NCBI GenBank assembly: GCA_910586735.1
Contig: CAJUJW010000010.1
Coordinates: 1 to 56,065, forward strand
Direction of reading: 5' to 3'
Length of the DNA stretch: 56,065 nt
Origin: an uncultured Oscillibacter sp.
GTDB taxonomy: Bacteria; Bacillota; Clostridia; Oscillospirales; Oscillospiraceae
Every line of letters begins with the position of its first letter. Within the stretch, counting starts at the first letter, position 1. This document shows positions 42,117 through 50,089 of the stretch, piece by piece. A program made the position numbers and the translations under genes. The notes below the pieces were generated by a model. The model had not been told where the DNA came from, ran no database searches, and was given only the letters and a program-made list of their open reading frames with translations.

Positions 42117-42145
42117 TTGACATTTGGGGGTGGTTCCGTTATCAT
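42117..42145 (+). promoter_or_regulatory. Promoter of the polyamine transporter operon
   Basis: TTGACA (42117-42122), a 17-base spacer and TATCAT (42140-42145). It is only 20 bases from the upstream PadR-type repeat, so PadR could influence it too. Confidence 0.75.
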
Positions 42146-42149
42146 GCAG

Positions 42150-42317
42150 TTATCGCTGAATTTCGACCGAAATTCAAATCTCAAGCGATGGAAAGAAGAG
42201 TTACAGGGAACACCGCGCTTGCTTGCCGTCGCTTCGGCCAGCTCAACCACCAGACCCCGTGGCGCGCTAAAGTTCTTTTGTTTCTTTTCTTTCAAGAAAA
42301 GAAACGGGGGAGGATAC
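42150..42317 (+). other. Structured leader of the polyamine transporter operon
   Basis: A ~165-base untranslated leader. ATCGCT pairs with AGCGAT around a GAATTTC/GAAATTC hairpin (about 42151-42190). A perfect 12-bp stem, GTTTCTTTTCTT with AAGAAAAGAAAC, lies at about 42279-42304, directly ahead of the GGGGGAGGA site. Sequestering the ribosome site or polyamine-dependent control is possible. It matches no riboswitch class I recognise. Confidence 0.45.
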
Positions 42318-43478
42318 ATGTCCAAAGAGTTGATTCGCCTGCGGGACCTCTGCATGGCGTACGACGACGAGCTGGTTCTCGATCACTTAAACCTTTATAT
42401 TAATGACAAGGAGTTCCTCACACTGTTAGGGCCCAGCGGGTGCGGCAAGACCACCACGCTGCGGATTATTGGCGGCTTCACGACCCCAGGGTCGGGAGAC
42501 GTTCTCTTCGACGGTGTGAGGATCAATGATGTCCCGCCCTATAAGCGGCAGATCAACACGGTGTTCCAGAAGTACGCCCTGTTCCCGCACCTGAATGTCT
42601 TTGAGAACGTGGCGTTCGGCCTTCGGATGCAGCGGCGGACGGACGGGTCCGGGCGGAAAACCAAGCTCCCGGAGGAGGAGATCACCAGCCGCGTCATGGA
42701 GATGCTGGAGGCCGTCAGCCTCAAGGGCTTTGAGCGCCGCAGGATCGACGCCCTCTCCGGCGGGCAGCAGCAGCGGGTGGCCATCGCCCGGGCGCTGGTC
42801 AACCGGCCCAAGGTGCTTCTGCTGGACGAACCCCTGGGCGCGCTGGACCTGAAGCTCCGCAAGGACATGCAGATTGAGCTGAAGCGCATCCAGCAGCAGG
42901 TGGGCATCACCTTTATATATGTCACTCACGACCAGGAGGAGGCCCTGACCATGTCCGACACCATCGTGGTCATGGACAAGGGCTCCATCCAGCAGATCGG
43001 CACCCCGGAGGATATCTACAACGAGCCCAAAAACGCCTTTGTGGCGGACTTCATCGGGGAGTCCAATATCATCGACGGCGTCATGGTCCGGGATAAGCTG
43101 GTGCAGATGTACGGCCGGCAGTTCCCCTGCCTGGACGGGGGCTTTGCCGAAAATGAGCCGGTGGACGTGGTCATCCGGCCGGAGGACATTGACATCGTCC
43201 CCGTGGAGCAGGGCCAGCTGACGGGCGTGGTCACCAATGTCACCTTCAAGGGGATGCAGTACGACATCATCGTGGACTTCCGGGGCTTCAAGTGGCTGAT
43301 TCAGACCACGGACCACTCCCCGGTGGGGGCCCGGATCGGCATCAAAATTGATCCGGACGGCATCCACGTTATGAAAAAGAGCCGGTACTCCGGCATGTAC
43401 GGCGACTACTCCTCCTTCTCCGACGAGTACGACGAGCTGGACGCGGCAGAGCCGGAGGTGGACGGAGATGAAACCTAA
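42318..43478 (+). CDS. potA: Spermidine/putrescine ABC transporter ATP-binding protein
   Basis: A 386-residue ATPase. Walker A GPSGCGKTTTLRIIGGF, Q-loop NTVFQKYALFPHLN, signature LSGGQQQRVAIARALVNRP, Walker B VLLLDEPLGALDLKLR and switch THDQEEALTMSD are all intact. The C-terminal third is a TOBE/OB regulatory domain. ATG 42318 follows GGGGGAGGATAC; the open frame further upstream crosses the promoter and is rejected. It overlaps potB by 11 bases. Confidence 0.93.
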   Translation: MSKELIRLRDLCMAYDDELVLDHLNLYINDKEFLTLLGPSGCGKTTTLRIIGGFTTPGSGDVLFDGVRINDVPPYKRQINTVFQKYALFPHLNVFENVAFGLRMQRRTDGSGRKTKLPEEEITSRVMEMLEAVSLKGFERRRIDALSGGQQQRVAIARALVNRPKVLLLDEPLGALDLKLRKDMQIELKRIQQQVGITFIYVTHDQEEALTMSDTIVVMDKGSIQQIGTPEDIYNEPKNAFVADFIGESNIIDGVMVRDKLVQMYGRQFPCLDGGFAENEPVDVVIRPEDIDIVPVEQGQLTGVVTNVTFKGMQYDIIVDFRGFKWLIQTTDHSPVGARIGIKIDPDGIHVMKKSRYSGMYGDYSSFSDEYDELDAAEPEVDGDET

Positions 43479-44322
43479 GCTCTCTCTCTTCGCCGTCCCC
43501 TACGTGGTCTGGATGGCCCTGTTTGTGGTGGCCCCCATTGTGCTGGTGGTGGTCTACGCCTTCTCCACCGGCGCCGGGGGCTTCACCCTGGAGAACTTCT
43601 CCCGCATGGGGACTTACGCCGTGGTCTTCGGCCGGTCCTTCAAGCTGGCCCTGGTGGCCACCCTCATCTGCCTGCTCATCGGCTATCCCGTCAGCTACAT
43701 GATGAGCCGGGAGGGCCCGCGCTTCCAGCGGGCGGCCATGGTGCTGATTATGCTGCCCATGTGGATCAACTTCCTCCTGCGTACCTACTCCTGGATGTCC
43801 ATTCTGGAGAACAACGGCCTTTTGAACCGCCTCTTTCAGCGCCTGGGCCTCATCGGCCTGTACAACAGCCTCACCGGGTCCGACCTCCAGTTTTTCCCCA
43901 TGATGAACACCCAGGGGGCGGTGGTCCTGGGCATGGTGTACAACTACCTGCCCTTCATGATCCTGCCCATCTACTCTGTCATCGTGAAGCTGGACGGCTC
44001 CCTGGTGGAGGCCGCCCGGGACCTGGGGGCCGACGGGCTCAACGTCTTCCGCCGGGTCATTCTGCCCCTGAGCCTGCCGGGGGTCCTCTCCGGCATCACC
44101 ATGGTTTTCGTCCCCTCCGTCTCCACCTTCGCCATCAGCAAGATGCTGGGCGGCGGCACGGAGATGATTCTGGGGGACCTGATTGAGCAGCAGTTCCTGG
44201 GCGGGGCCTACAATCCCCAGCTGGGGGCCGCCATCTCCCTGGTGATGATGGTCATCGTCGTCGTTTGCATGGTGGTCATGAACCGCTTCGGCGAGGGCGA
44301 GGAACAGGCGGTGATGCTGTGA
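43468..44322 (+). CDS. potB: Spermidine/putrescine ABC transporter permease
   Basis: A 284-residue permease with six hydrophobic helices. The conserved EAA loop reads EAARDLGADGLNVFRRVILP at ~190-209. It fits PotB in order and length. GGAGG lies within the end of potA, and the last four bases (GTGA) overlap the next gene. Confidence 0.93.
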   Translation: MKPKLSLFAVPYVVWMALFVVAPIVLVVVYAFSTGAGGFTLENFSRMGTYAVVFGRSFKLALVATLICLLIGYPVSYMMSREGPRFQRAAMVLIMLPMWINFLLRTYSWMSILENNGLLNRLFQRLGLIGLYNSLTGSDLQFFPMMNTQGAVVLGMVYNYLPFMILPIYSVIVKLDGSLVEAARDLGADGLNVFRRVILPLSLPGVLSGITMVFVPSVSTFAISKMLGGGTEMILGDLIEQQFLGGAYNPQLGAAISLVMMVIVVVCMVVMNRFGEGEEQAVML

Positions 44323-46307
44323 AAAGACAAAACCGCCTGGGCAGCCGGGCCCTGATGGCCCTGGTCTTCCTGTTCCTCTACGCGCCCATTTTTCTGCTGA
44401 TTGTCTTTTCCTTTAATAAGGGCAACAGCAACATCGTCTGGACCGGCTTTTCCCTGGACTGGTACAAATCCCTCTTCCAGAACCGGCTCATCATGCGTAG
44501 CGTGTACACCACGCTGCTGGTCTCCCTGCTGGCCACGGCCATCGCCACCGCGGCGGGCACCTTTGCCGCCATCGGGTTTTACAGCCTCCGGCGGCGGTCC
44601 AGGGCGGTTCTGAACACGGTGAACAACATCCCCATGATGAACGCCGATATTGTAACCGGCGTGGCCATGTGCCTGTTTTTCGTGGCCTTTTTCTCCTTCT
44701 GGGGGGACTTTTCCGTGTGGTTCAACGGCGTCCAGAGCCTCATTGTCCTCCCCGAGCGGCTGACCCTGGGCTTTGGAACCCTGCTGATTGCCCACGTCAC
44801 CTTCAACATCCCCTACGTCATCCTCTCCGTGGGACCCAAGCTGCGGCAGATGGACAAGAACCTGGTGGACGCCGCCCAGGACCTGGGCTGTACCTGGATG
44901 CAGGCCTTCTGGAAGGTCATCCTGCCGGAGATCAAGCCCGGCATCGCCTCCGGGGCCCTGACGGCCTTCACTATGAGCGTGGACGACTTCATCATCAGCT
45001 ACTTCACGGCGGGGTCCTCCTCGTCCACCCTGGCCATGACCATCTACGGCATGACGAAGAAGCGGGTGACGCCGGAGATCAACGCCGTGTCCACCCTGCT
45101 GTTTGTGACGGTGCTGGTCCTTCTGGTGGTGGTGAACCTCCGGGAGGCCAAAGCAGAGAAGGGCGACCGCCGCCCCCATCCCCTGGCCCAGCGGGTCACC
45201 CAGTTCCTGTACACCCCCAGGGGCAAGTGGGTCAGCCGGGGCGGCGCGGCGGCGCTGGCGGCCTGCTTCCTGGTGTCGGTCACCCTGCTGGCCAGGGCCA
45301 CCAACGCCCAGCCGGTGGTGAACGTGTGCAGCTGGGGAGAGTATATCGACGAGGACCTGATCACCCAATTTGAGGAGGAGACGGGCATCATCGTCAACTA
45401 CCAGACCGCCGAAAGCAACGAGGCCCTGTACTCCCTGCTGAAAAGCGGCGCGGGGGACTACGACGTGATTGTCCCCTCGGACTACATGATCTCCCAGCTC
45501 ATTGAGGAGGATATGCTGTCCCAGCTGGACTACAGCCAGATTCCCAACTACTCCCTCATCTCCGACCGGTTTAAGGGCCTGACCTACGACCCGGAGGAGC
45601 GCTACTCCGTCCCCTACGCCTGGGGCACCGTGGGCATCATCTACAACACCTCCATGGTGGCCGAGCCCATCACCAGCTGGTCCGTCCTGTTCGACGACCA
45701 GTACGCCGGAAACGTGCTGATGTTCCGCAACTCCCGGGACGCCATGGCCACCGCCCTGTTCTATCTGGGCTATTCCGTCAACACCACCGACGAGGCGGAA
45801 CTCCGGGAGGCTTTCCAGCTCCTCCGGGACGCCAAGAACCGGGGGGTCTACCAGTCCTTCGTCATGGACGAGATTTTCCAGAAGCTGGAGGGCGGCAACG
45901 CCGCCATCGGCGTGTACTACGCCGGGGACTACCTCACCATGGCGGAAAACAACGAGGACCTGGCCTTCGCCGTCCCGGAGGAGGGCTCCAACTGGTTCAT
46001 GGACGCCATGTGCGTGCTGAAGGACGCCCCCCACTACGAGGAGGCCATGGCCTGGATCAACTTCATCGCCTCCACGGAGGCCAATCTGAAAAACATGGAC
46101 TATCTCTGGTACGGCTCTCCCAACCAGGAGGCCCTGGAGCAGTATCCCGCCTACTATGAGGAGCTGTACGAGGAGGAGCTGGGGGAGGAGACCTACGAGA
46201 TCATCGCCGCCCCGGCGGAGGTGCTGGAGCGCTGCGAGGCGTACCTGGTCCTGCCCATGGAGACCCGGAAGCTGTACAACGACCTCTGGACGGAACTAGG
46301 TATTTAA
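44319..46307 (+). CDS. Fused polyamine permease and substrate-binding protein (PotC-PotD)
   Basis: A 662-residue single chain. Residues ~1-265 are a PotC permease with its EAA loop DAAQDLGCTWMQAFWKVILP. A ~45-residue basic linker (GDRRPHPLAQRVTQFL) and one extra helix (~311-330) follow. Residues ~333-662 are a PotD-type binding domain starting VVNVCSWGEYIDEDLITQFE and including YDVIVPSDYMISQL and SVPYAWGTVGIIYN. The extra helix replaces the lipoprotein anchor and places the binding domain outside. The start is GTG overlapping the potB stop; no break was seen across the junction. Confidence 0.92.
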   Translation: MKRQNRLGSRALMALVFLFLYAPIFLLIVFSFNKGNSNIVWTGFSLDWYKSLFQNRLIMRSVYTTLLVSLLATAIATAAGTFAAIGFYSLRRRSRAVLNTVNNIPMMNADIVTGVAMCLFFVAFFSFWGDFSVWFNGVQSLIVLPERLTLGFGTLLIAHVTFNIPYVILSVGPKLRQMDKNLVDAAQDLGCTWMQAFWKVILPEIKPGIASGALTAFTMSVDDFIISYFTAGSSSSTLAMTIYGMTKKRVTPEINAVSTLLFVTVLVLLVVVNLREAKAEKGDRRPHPLAQRVTQFLYTPRGKWVSRGGAAALAACFLVSVTLLARATNAQPVVNVCSWGEYIDEDLITQFEEETGIIVNYQTAESNEALYSLLKSGAGDYDVIVPSDYMISQLIEEDMLSQLDYSQIPNYSLISDRFKGLTYDPEERYSVPYAWGTVGIIYNTSMVAEPITSWSVLFDDQYAGNVLMFRNSRDAMATALFYLGYSVNTTDEAELREAFQLLRDAKNRGVYQSFVMDEIFQKLEGGNAAIGVYYAGDYLTMAENNEDLAFAVPEEGSNWFMDAMCVLKDAPHYEEAMAWINFIASTEANLKNMDYLWYGSPNQEALEQYPAYYEELYEEELGEETYEIIAAPAEVLERCEAYLVLPMETRKLYNDLWTELGI

Positions 46308-46320
46308 GGAGGAATTCCCC

Positions 46321-46716
46321 ATGATTGTAATTGGAACAAAATGCCGCCTGGAGCAGACCGTCACGGCGGAACTGACGGCGGAGGCTGCGGGCTCCGGGGC
46401 CCTGCCGGTGTTCGGCACGCCCTTCATGGCCGCCATGATGGAAAACGCCGCCCTGACGGCCCTCCAGCCCTTCCTGGAGGAGGGCCAGGGCAGCGTGGGC
46501 ACCCGCCTGGACATCAGCCACGACGCCCCCACCCCCGTGGGCATGACCGTCACCGCCGAGGCGGAGATCACCGCCGTGTCGGAGAACGGCCGGATGGTGG
46601 ACTTCCGGGTCTCCGCCTGGGACGAGAAGGGCCCCGTCGGGAAGGGGACCCACACCCGGGCCATCATTCAAAACGAGAAGTTCCTGGCCAAGTGTAATTC
46701 CAAGCTGGACAAATGA
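46321..46716 (+). CDS. FlK-like hotdog-fold thioesterase
   Basis: A 131-residue single-domain hotdog protein. The residues matching the FlK fluoroacetyl-CoA thioesterase triad are visible with exact spacing: Thr33 (FGTPFMA), Glu41 (MMENAAL) and His67 (DISHDAPTP). Each is offset by nine from FlK Thr42, Glu50 and His76. It probably hydrolyses a short acyl-CoA. TAAGGAGG precedes the ATG, 13 bases after the transporter fusion, so it is the last gene of that operon. A link to acetylated polyamines or acetyl-CoA balance is speculative. Confidence 0.85.
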   Translation: MIVIGTKCRLEQTVTAELTAEAAGSGALPVFGTPFMAAMMENAALTALQPFLEEGQGSVGTRLDISHDAPTPVGMTVTAEAEITAVSENGRMVDFRVSAWDEKGPVGKGTHTRAIIQNEKFLAKCNSKLDK

Positions 46717-46726
46717 CAGAAAAGGG

Positions 46727-46768
46727 CAGCGCCCCGGAGGAAGGTCCTCCGGGGCGCTGTTTTTCTCT
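46727..46768 (+). terminator. Terminator of the polyamine transporter operon
   Basis: CAGCGCCCCGGAGG, a short loop and CCTCCGGGGCGCTG, then TTTTTCTCTTTT. Confidence 0.95.
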
Positions 46769-46782
46769 TTTCAGTCCGGCAC

Positions 46783-47295
46783 TTACAGGGTCAGGGACGG
46801 CGCGCTGTAGACGCGGCCCGCCAGCTCGCTGTTGAGCATGTACAGGCTCTTGGGGTCGGACCCGAAGAGCTCCATCTTGGAGATCAGGTCGTTGGCGTTG
46901 TCCTCTTCCTCGCCCTGCTCCTTGACGAACCAGTCCAGGAACTGCATAGTGCGGAAGTCCTTTTCCTCGTGGGCGGCGGCGTAGATGGTGTTGATGAGGC
47001 CGGTGACATAGAGCTCGTGCTCCAGCCCCGCCTTCAAGACGGCCATGTCGCTGTCCAGGGCCTTGTCCGGCTGGGCGATGGCCCCCAGGGTGACCTTGGC
47101 GCTGTTGTTGTGGAGGTATTGATAGAAGAGCATGGCGTGATCCCGCTCCTCCTGGGCCTGAATCTTGTACCAGTTGGCGAAGCCGTCCAGGCCCCGGGCC
47201 TCAAAGTAGTTGGAGAAATCCAAGTACAGATAGGCGGAATAGAACTCCTTGTTGACCTGCTCGTTCAGCAGGGCGGCAACTTTTTCACTCAGCAT
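46783..47295 (-). CDS. Ferritin (non-heme, FtnA type)
   Basis: A 170-residue four-helix ferritin. Ferroxidase-centre residues are present: Glu17 and Tyr24 (NKEFYSAYLYLD), Glu50-x-x-His53 (EERDHA), Glu in LEHELYVT and Gln in KEQGEEED. It stores iron and consumes peroxide or oxygen in the cytoplasm. GGGAG precedes the ATG. A TACAAT -10 with a weak -35 lies ~35 bases upstream, and a perfect palindrome (47391-47404) lies further up. Confidence 0.94.
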   Translation of the reverse strand: MLSEKVAALLNEQVNKEFYSAYLYLDFSNYFEARGLDGFANWYKIQAQEERDHAMLFYQYLHNNSAKVTLGAIAQPDKALDSDMAVLKAGLEHELYVTGLINTIYAAAHEEKDFRTMQFLDWFVKEQGEEEDNANDLISKMELFGSDPKSLYMLNSELAGRVYSAPSLTL

Positions 47296-47390
47296 GTTTC
47301 ATGCTCCCTTCTTGAAAATAACAAGCTGATTGTACACCGGCGGCGGGAAAAAATCCATCGCAAAAGCGACAAAAAACCGGCCTTATTTTC

Positions 47391-47404
47391 GTCATAAATA
47401 TGAC
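47391..47404. promoter_or_regulatory. Palindrome upstream of ferritin
   Basis: GTCATAAATATGAC has perfect 6-bp arms. It does not match the classical Fur or PerR box, so it is only a candidate metal- or stress-regulator site. Confidence 0.3.
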
Positions 47405-47442
47405 ATCGCCGCAAAACCGGACCTCCGCCCGGCCCGGCGTCC

Positions 47443-48303
47443 TCAGCCCCGCAGCATAATCAGCGTCCCCCCGGTGAGCAGCGCCAGCCCCAGGGCGCCC
47501 CGGCGGCTCAGCCGCTCGTGGAAGAAGAGGGCGGAAAAGGCCACGGTGACCAGGACGCTCAGCTTGTCGATGGGCACCACCACGCTGGCGGGCCCGTCCT
47601 GAAGGGCCCGGTAGTAGCACAGCCAGGAGGCCCCGGTGGCCAGGCCAGAGAGGCAGATGAAGCCCAGCTCGCTTTTGGGGACCGCTTTCAGGGCGGCGGT
47701 TTTTCCCGTGAGAAATACCATCGCCCAGGCCATGACCAGCACCACGCCGGTGCGGATTGCCGAGGCCAGGTTGGAATCCACGCCGGCCACGCCCAGCTTC
47801 CCCAGGATGGCGGTGAGGCTGGCGAACAGGGCGGACCCCAGGGCGAAGGGCAGCCACGGGCCGGAGGCGCCGCGCGCTTCCCCGGCCTTTGTCTCAATCA
47901 TCAGGCAGACGCCAGCCCCCACGCAGAGGACGCCCAGGGCCTTGTACACGCTGACGGGCTCCCGCAGGAGGACGAAGGCCAGAAGGATGGTCAGCACTGT
48001 GCTGCTCTTGTCCACGGGGGTGACCTTGTTCACGTCCCCCAGCTGCAACGCCTTGAAATAGCACAGCCAGGAGGCCCCAGTGGCCAGGCCCGAGAGGAGC
48101 AGGTACGCCAGCGTCCGCCCCTCCACGGCCCCCAGGCCGGATTGGGCCCCGGTGAGAAAGACCATCCCCCAGGAGAAGGCCAGCACGATGATGGTGCGGA
48201 TAGCGGTGGCCACCGTGGAATCCGTCCGGCGGACGCCGCATTTTGCCAGAATGGTGGTGAGCCCCGCGAACAGCGCCGAGCCAAACGCGAAGAGAATCCA
48301 CAT
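47443..48303 (-). CDS. EamA/DMT-superfamily transporter
   Basis: A 286-residue protein of ten hydrophobic helices made of two homologous EamA halves. The repeat is obvious: each half has FALGSALFA/FAFGSALFAGLT, then LSGLATGASWLCY(F/Y) and a V(T/V)P(V/I)DK segment. It is probably a small-metabolite exporter; the substrate is unknown. ATG 48303 follows GGGAGG. The gap 48304-48420 holds a TACAAT with TGG extension on the minus strand as a probable -10. Confidence 0.88.
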   Translation of the reverse strand: MWILFAFGSALFAGLTTILAKCGVRRTDSTVATAIRTIIVLAFSWGMVFLTGAQSGLGAVEGRTLAYLLLSGLATGASWLCYFKALQLGDVNKVTPVDKSSTVLTILLAFVLLREPVSVYKALGVLCVGAGVCLMIETKAGEARGASGPWLPFALGSALFASLTAILGKLGVAGVDSNLASAIRTGVVLVMAWAMVFLTGKTAALKAVPKSELGFICLSGLATGASWLCYYRALQDGPASVVVPIDKLSVLVTVAFSALFFHERLSRRGALGLALLTGGTLIMLRG

Positions 48304-48420
48304 AAAAACGCCTCCCTTTGAGCAGCGCTGCGGGGCCGGCGGGCCCCAAGGGTATTGTACCACAGAAGGAGGCCCTTTTGTACTGCGGGGCAAAAATTTT
48401 TCCCCGTCCCATTTTGGGCC

Positions 48421-48448
48421 TTGACTTTGGCGGATAAATTCGTAAAAT
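48421..48448 (+). promoter_or_regulatory. Promoter of tRNA-Pro
   Basis: TTGACT (48421-48426), a 16-base spacer and TAAAAT (48443-48448), about 40 bases before the tRNA. Confidence 0.65.
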
Positions 48449-48489
48449 AGTATGTGTGCCGCAGGGTGTTTCCGGTGAAAATTTCATAT

Positions 48490-48564
48490 CCGGGTGTAGC
48501 CTATCGGTTAGGCACTTGGTTTGGGACCAAGGTCAGGCTGGTTCGACTCCAGTCACTCGGACCA
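48490..48564 (+). tRNA. tRNA-Pro (anticodon TGG)
   Basis: All arms fold. The acceptor is CCGGGTG with CACTCGG. The D arm has GCC/GGC. The anticodon stem CTTGG/CCAAG holds loop TTTGGGA with anticodon TGG at 48522-48524. The T arm is CTGG-TTCGACT-CCAG. The 3' ACCA is encoded. It reads CCN proline codons. Confidence 0.95.
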
Positions 48565-48602
48565 AAGGCCCTCTGAAACCAACGGTTTCAGAGGGCCTTT
48601 GA
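48565..48602 (+). terminator. Terminator after tRNA-Pro
   Basis: AAGGCCCTCTGAAACC, a three-base AAC loop and GGTTTCAGAGGGCCTT, then TTGATTATT. The rest of the gap to 48701 is AT-rich with no gene seen. Confidence 0.85.
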
Positions 48603-48701
48603 TTATTCATTACAACAAAAGCCAAGACTTACTGCCGTGTTTTAGATACTGTTTGTCTTACTGATGGAAGACTTTTTCTTAATAAAAGAAGCAATTCAAA
48701 A

Positions 48702-48730
48702 TTGTGTTCTCAAGAAGTACCTGTTATAAT
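48702..48730 (+). promoter_or_regulatory. Promoter of the MATE-like gene, apparently leaderless
   Basis: TTGTGT (48702-48707), a 17-base spacer and TATAAT (48725-48730). The -10 ends six bases before ATG 48737, so the expected transcription start coincides with the start codon. Confidence 0.7.
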
Positions 48731-48736
48731 TAGCTT

Positions 48737-50038
48737 ATGAGAAAGAAACTACTACAACTCAAGAACTTTAACTGGCGGCTGTGGTTTGCCCTGTGTTCCC
48801 TTGCGCTCATTCCTGCCGTTTATCAAACCGTCAGGACCTTTCTGATATCCGCGGGCAATCAAGACGAAGTGTTCAATATCATCGGTCAGATGGAGTGGTT
48901 TGATCTGATCAATGAGACACTGCATGCCTTTTTGATTGTTCCGCTCTATTCCGTATTGAACAAGATATTCAAAAACCAGCCGGGCCGGTTTGCAAGTGCC
49001 GTCTTTCAAACAGGGCTCCTTGTGTTTGTCTTGTACGCCGTTTTCTCTACGGGCGTTTTTCTCCATGGAAAAACACTCATAAGGGCCATGAACGCGGATG
49101 GTTTGAATCTTTCCGCCGTCAGCCGGTACCTCAATCTGGAGACCGCCGCTTTCATGATCGGGATTGTAGCAAGTTTTATCCAGGTAGTGTTTGTCGTCGC
49201 TGAAAAGCACAAAAACGTCTACATTTTTCTGGCTGTCAGAACTGCCCTGTCTTTGATTGCGGACTTTTTCCTGATTCCTTATGGGGGCGTTTTCGGTGCG
49301 GCGATTTCTAATATACTCGTAAACACAGTGCTTGCGGTAATCGGCTGTGCACTGCTATATGCGCAAAAAAACATCCGAATCTGCCGGTTCAAAACCACTG
49401 ACTTCGCCATCCTCAAGGCGTGGTGCAGGACCGGCACCTTTTCAGGCTTTCAGCAATTTTTGGATAACCTGATCTACGCGGTTATGATCTGTAAAATGGT
49501 CAATCTGGTGGAGGAGCAGGGAAACTACTGGCTTGCAAACAATTTTATCTGGGGCTGGCTGTTGATTCCGATTACGGCCCTTGCAGAAGTGATCCGCTCC
49601 GACTGCAAAAACGGATACGCGGAGCTGAAGAGGCTCTCTTACTGTTTTATCTCGTGCGCCTGCGCGGTTTTCTGGGCACTTTCCATTCCTCTCTGGAAAC
49701 CGTTTTACCGCTTTGCCGAAAACCTGTCCAATGCAGAGGAAATCTTTTCCATAACCATAAAGCTGGTCCCTTTTTATATCGCTTACGCGGGCTCTTCCAT
49801 CATTGATAATATTTTTATCGGGTTAGGAAAAACAGCCTATAACATGCTCAACTCTCTTCTGGTCAATCTGGTTTATTACGGTGTCTTTTATGGGTTGTAC
49901 CTGACACAGGCCATTGTTTTTGACATGGATACCATCATCCTGATGTTTGGCTTTGGCATGGTATTCCATTTCGCTATTTCTCTTGCGGAAGAGAAGGTCT
50001 TTCAAAAAAGGGGAATGCGATTTCTTGACAGACATTGA
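48737..50038 (+). CDS. MATE-like multidrug/lipid flippase-type transporter
   Basis: A 433-residue polytopic protein with about twelve hydrophobic helices in two halves. The segment FLIPYGGVFGAAISNILVNT (~178-197) is typical of MATE/MOP-superfamily transporters. Substrate unknown. Codon use is richer in A/T than in neighbouring genes, suggesting acquisition. No Shine-Dalgarno precedes the ATG, and the promoter lies directly against it, so translation is probably leaderless. It is the first gene after tRNA-Pro. Confidence 0.75.
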   Translation: MRKKLLQLKNFNWRLWFALCSLALIPAVYQTVRTFLISAGNQDEVFNIIGQMEWFDLINETLHAFLIVPLYSVLNKIFKNQPGRFASAVFQTGLLVFVLYAVFSTGVFLHGKTLIRAMNADGLNLSAVSRYLNLETAAFMIGIVASFIQVVFVVAEKHKNVYIFLAVRTALSLIADFFLIPYGGVFGAAISNILVNTVLAVIGCALLYAQKNIRICRFKTTDFAILKAWCRTGTFSGFQQFLDNLIYAVMICKMVNLVEEQGNYWLANNFIWGWLLIPITALAEVIRSDCKNGYAELKRLSYCFISCACAVFWALSIPLWKPFYRFAENLSNAEEIFSITIKLVPFYIAYAGSSIIDNIFIGLGKTAYNMLNSLLVNLVYYGVFYGLYLTQAIVFDMDTIILMFGFGMVFHFAISLAEEKVFQKRGMRFLDRH

Positions 50039-50089
50039 ACGTGTGCAGAGGCCATCGCGGCCTTTGCCGTTCGGTAAGGAGGTCCAAAC

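Noticed and set aside
44208..46034. 608-codon open frame on the minus strand
   Set aside because: Antisense to the PotC-PotD fusion, with shadow-type composition and no family motif.
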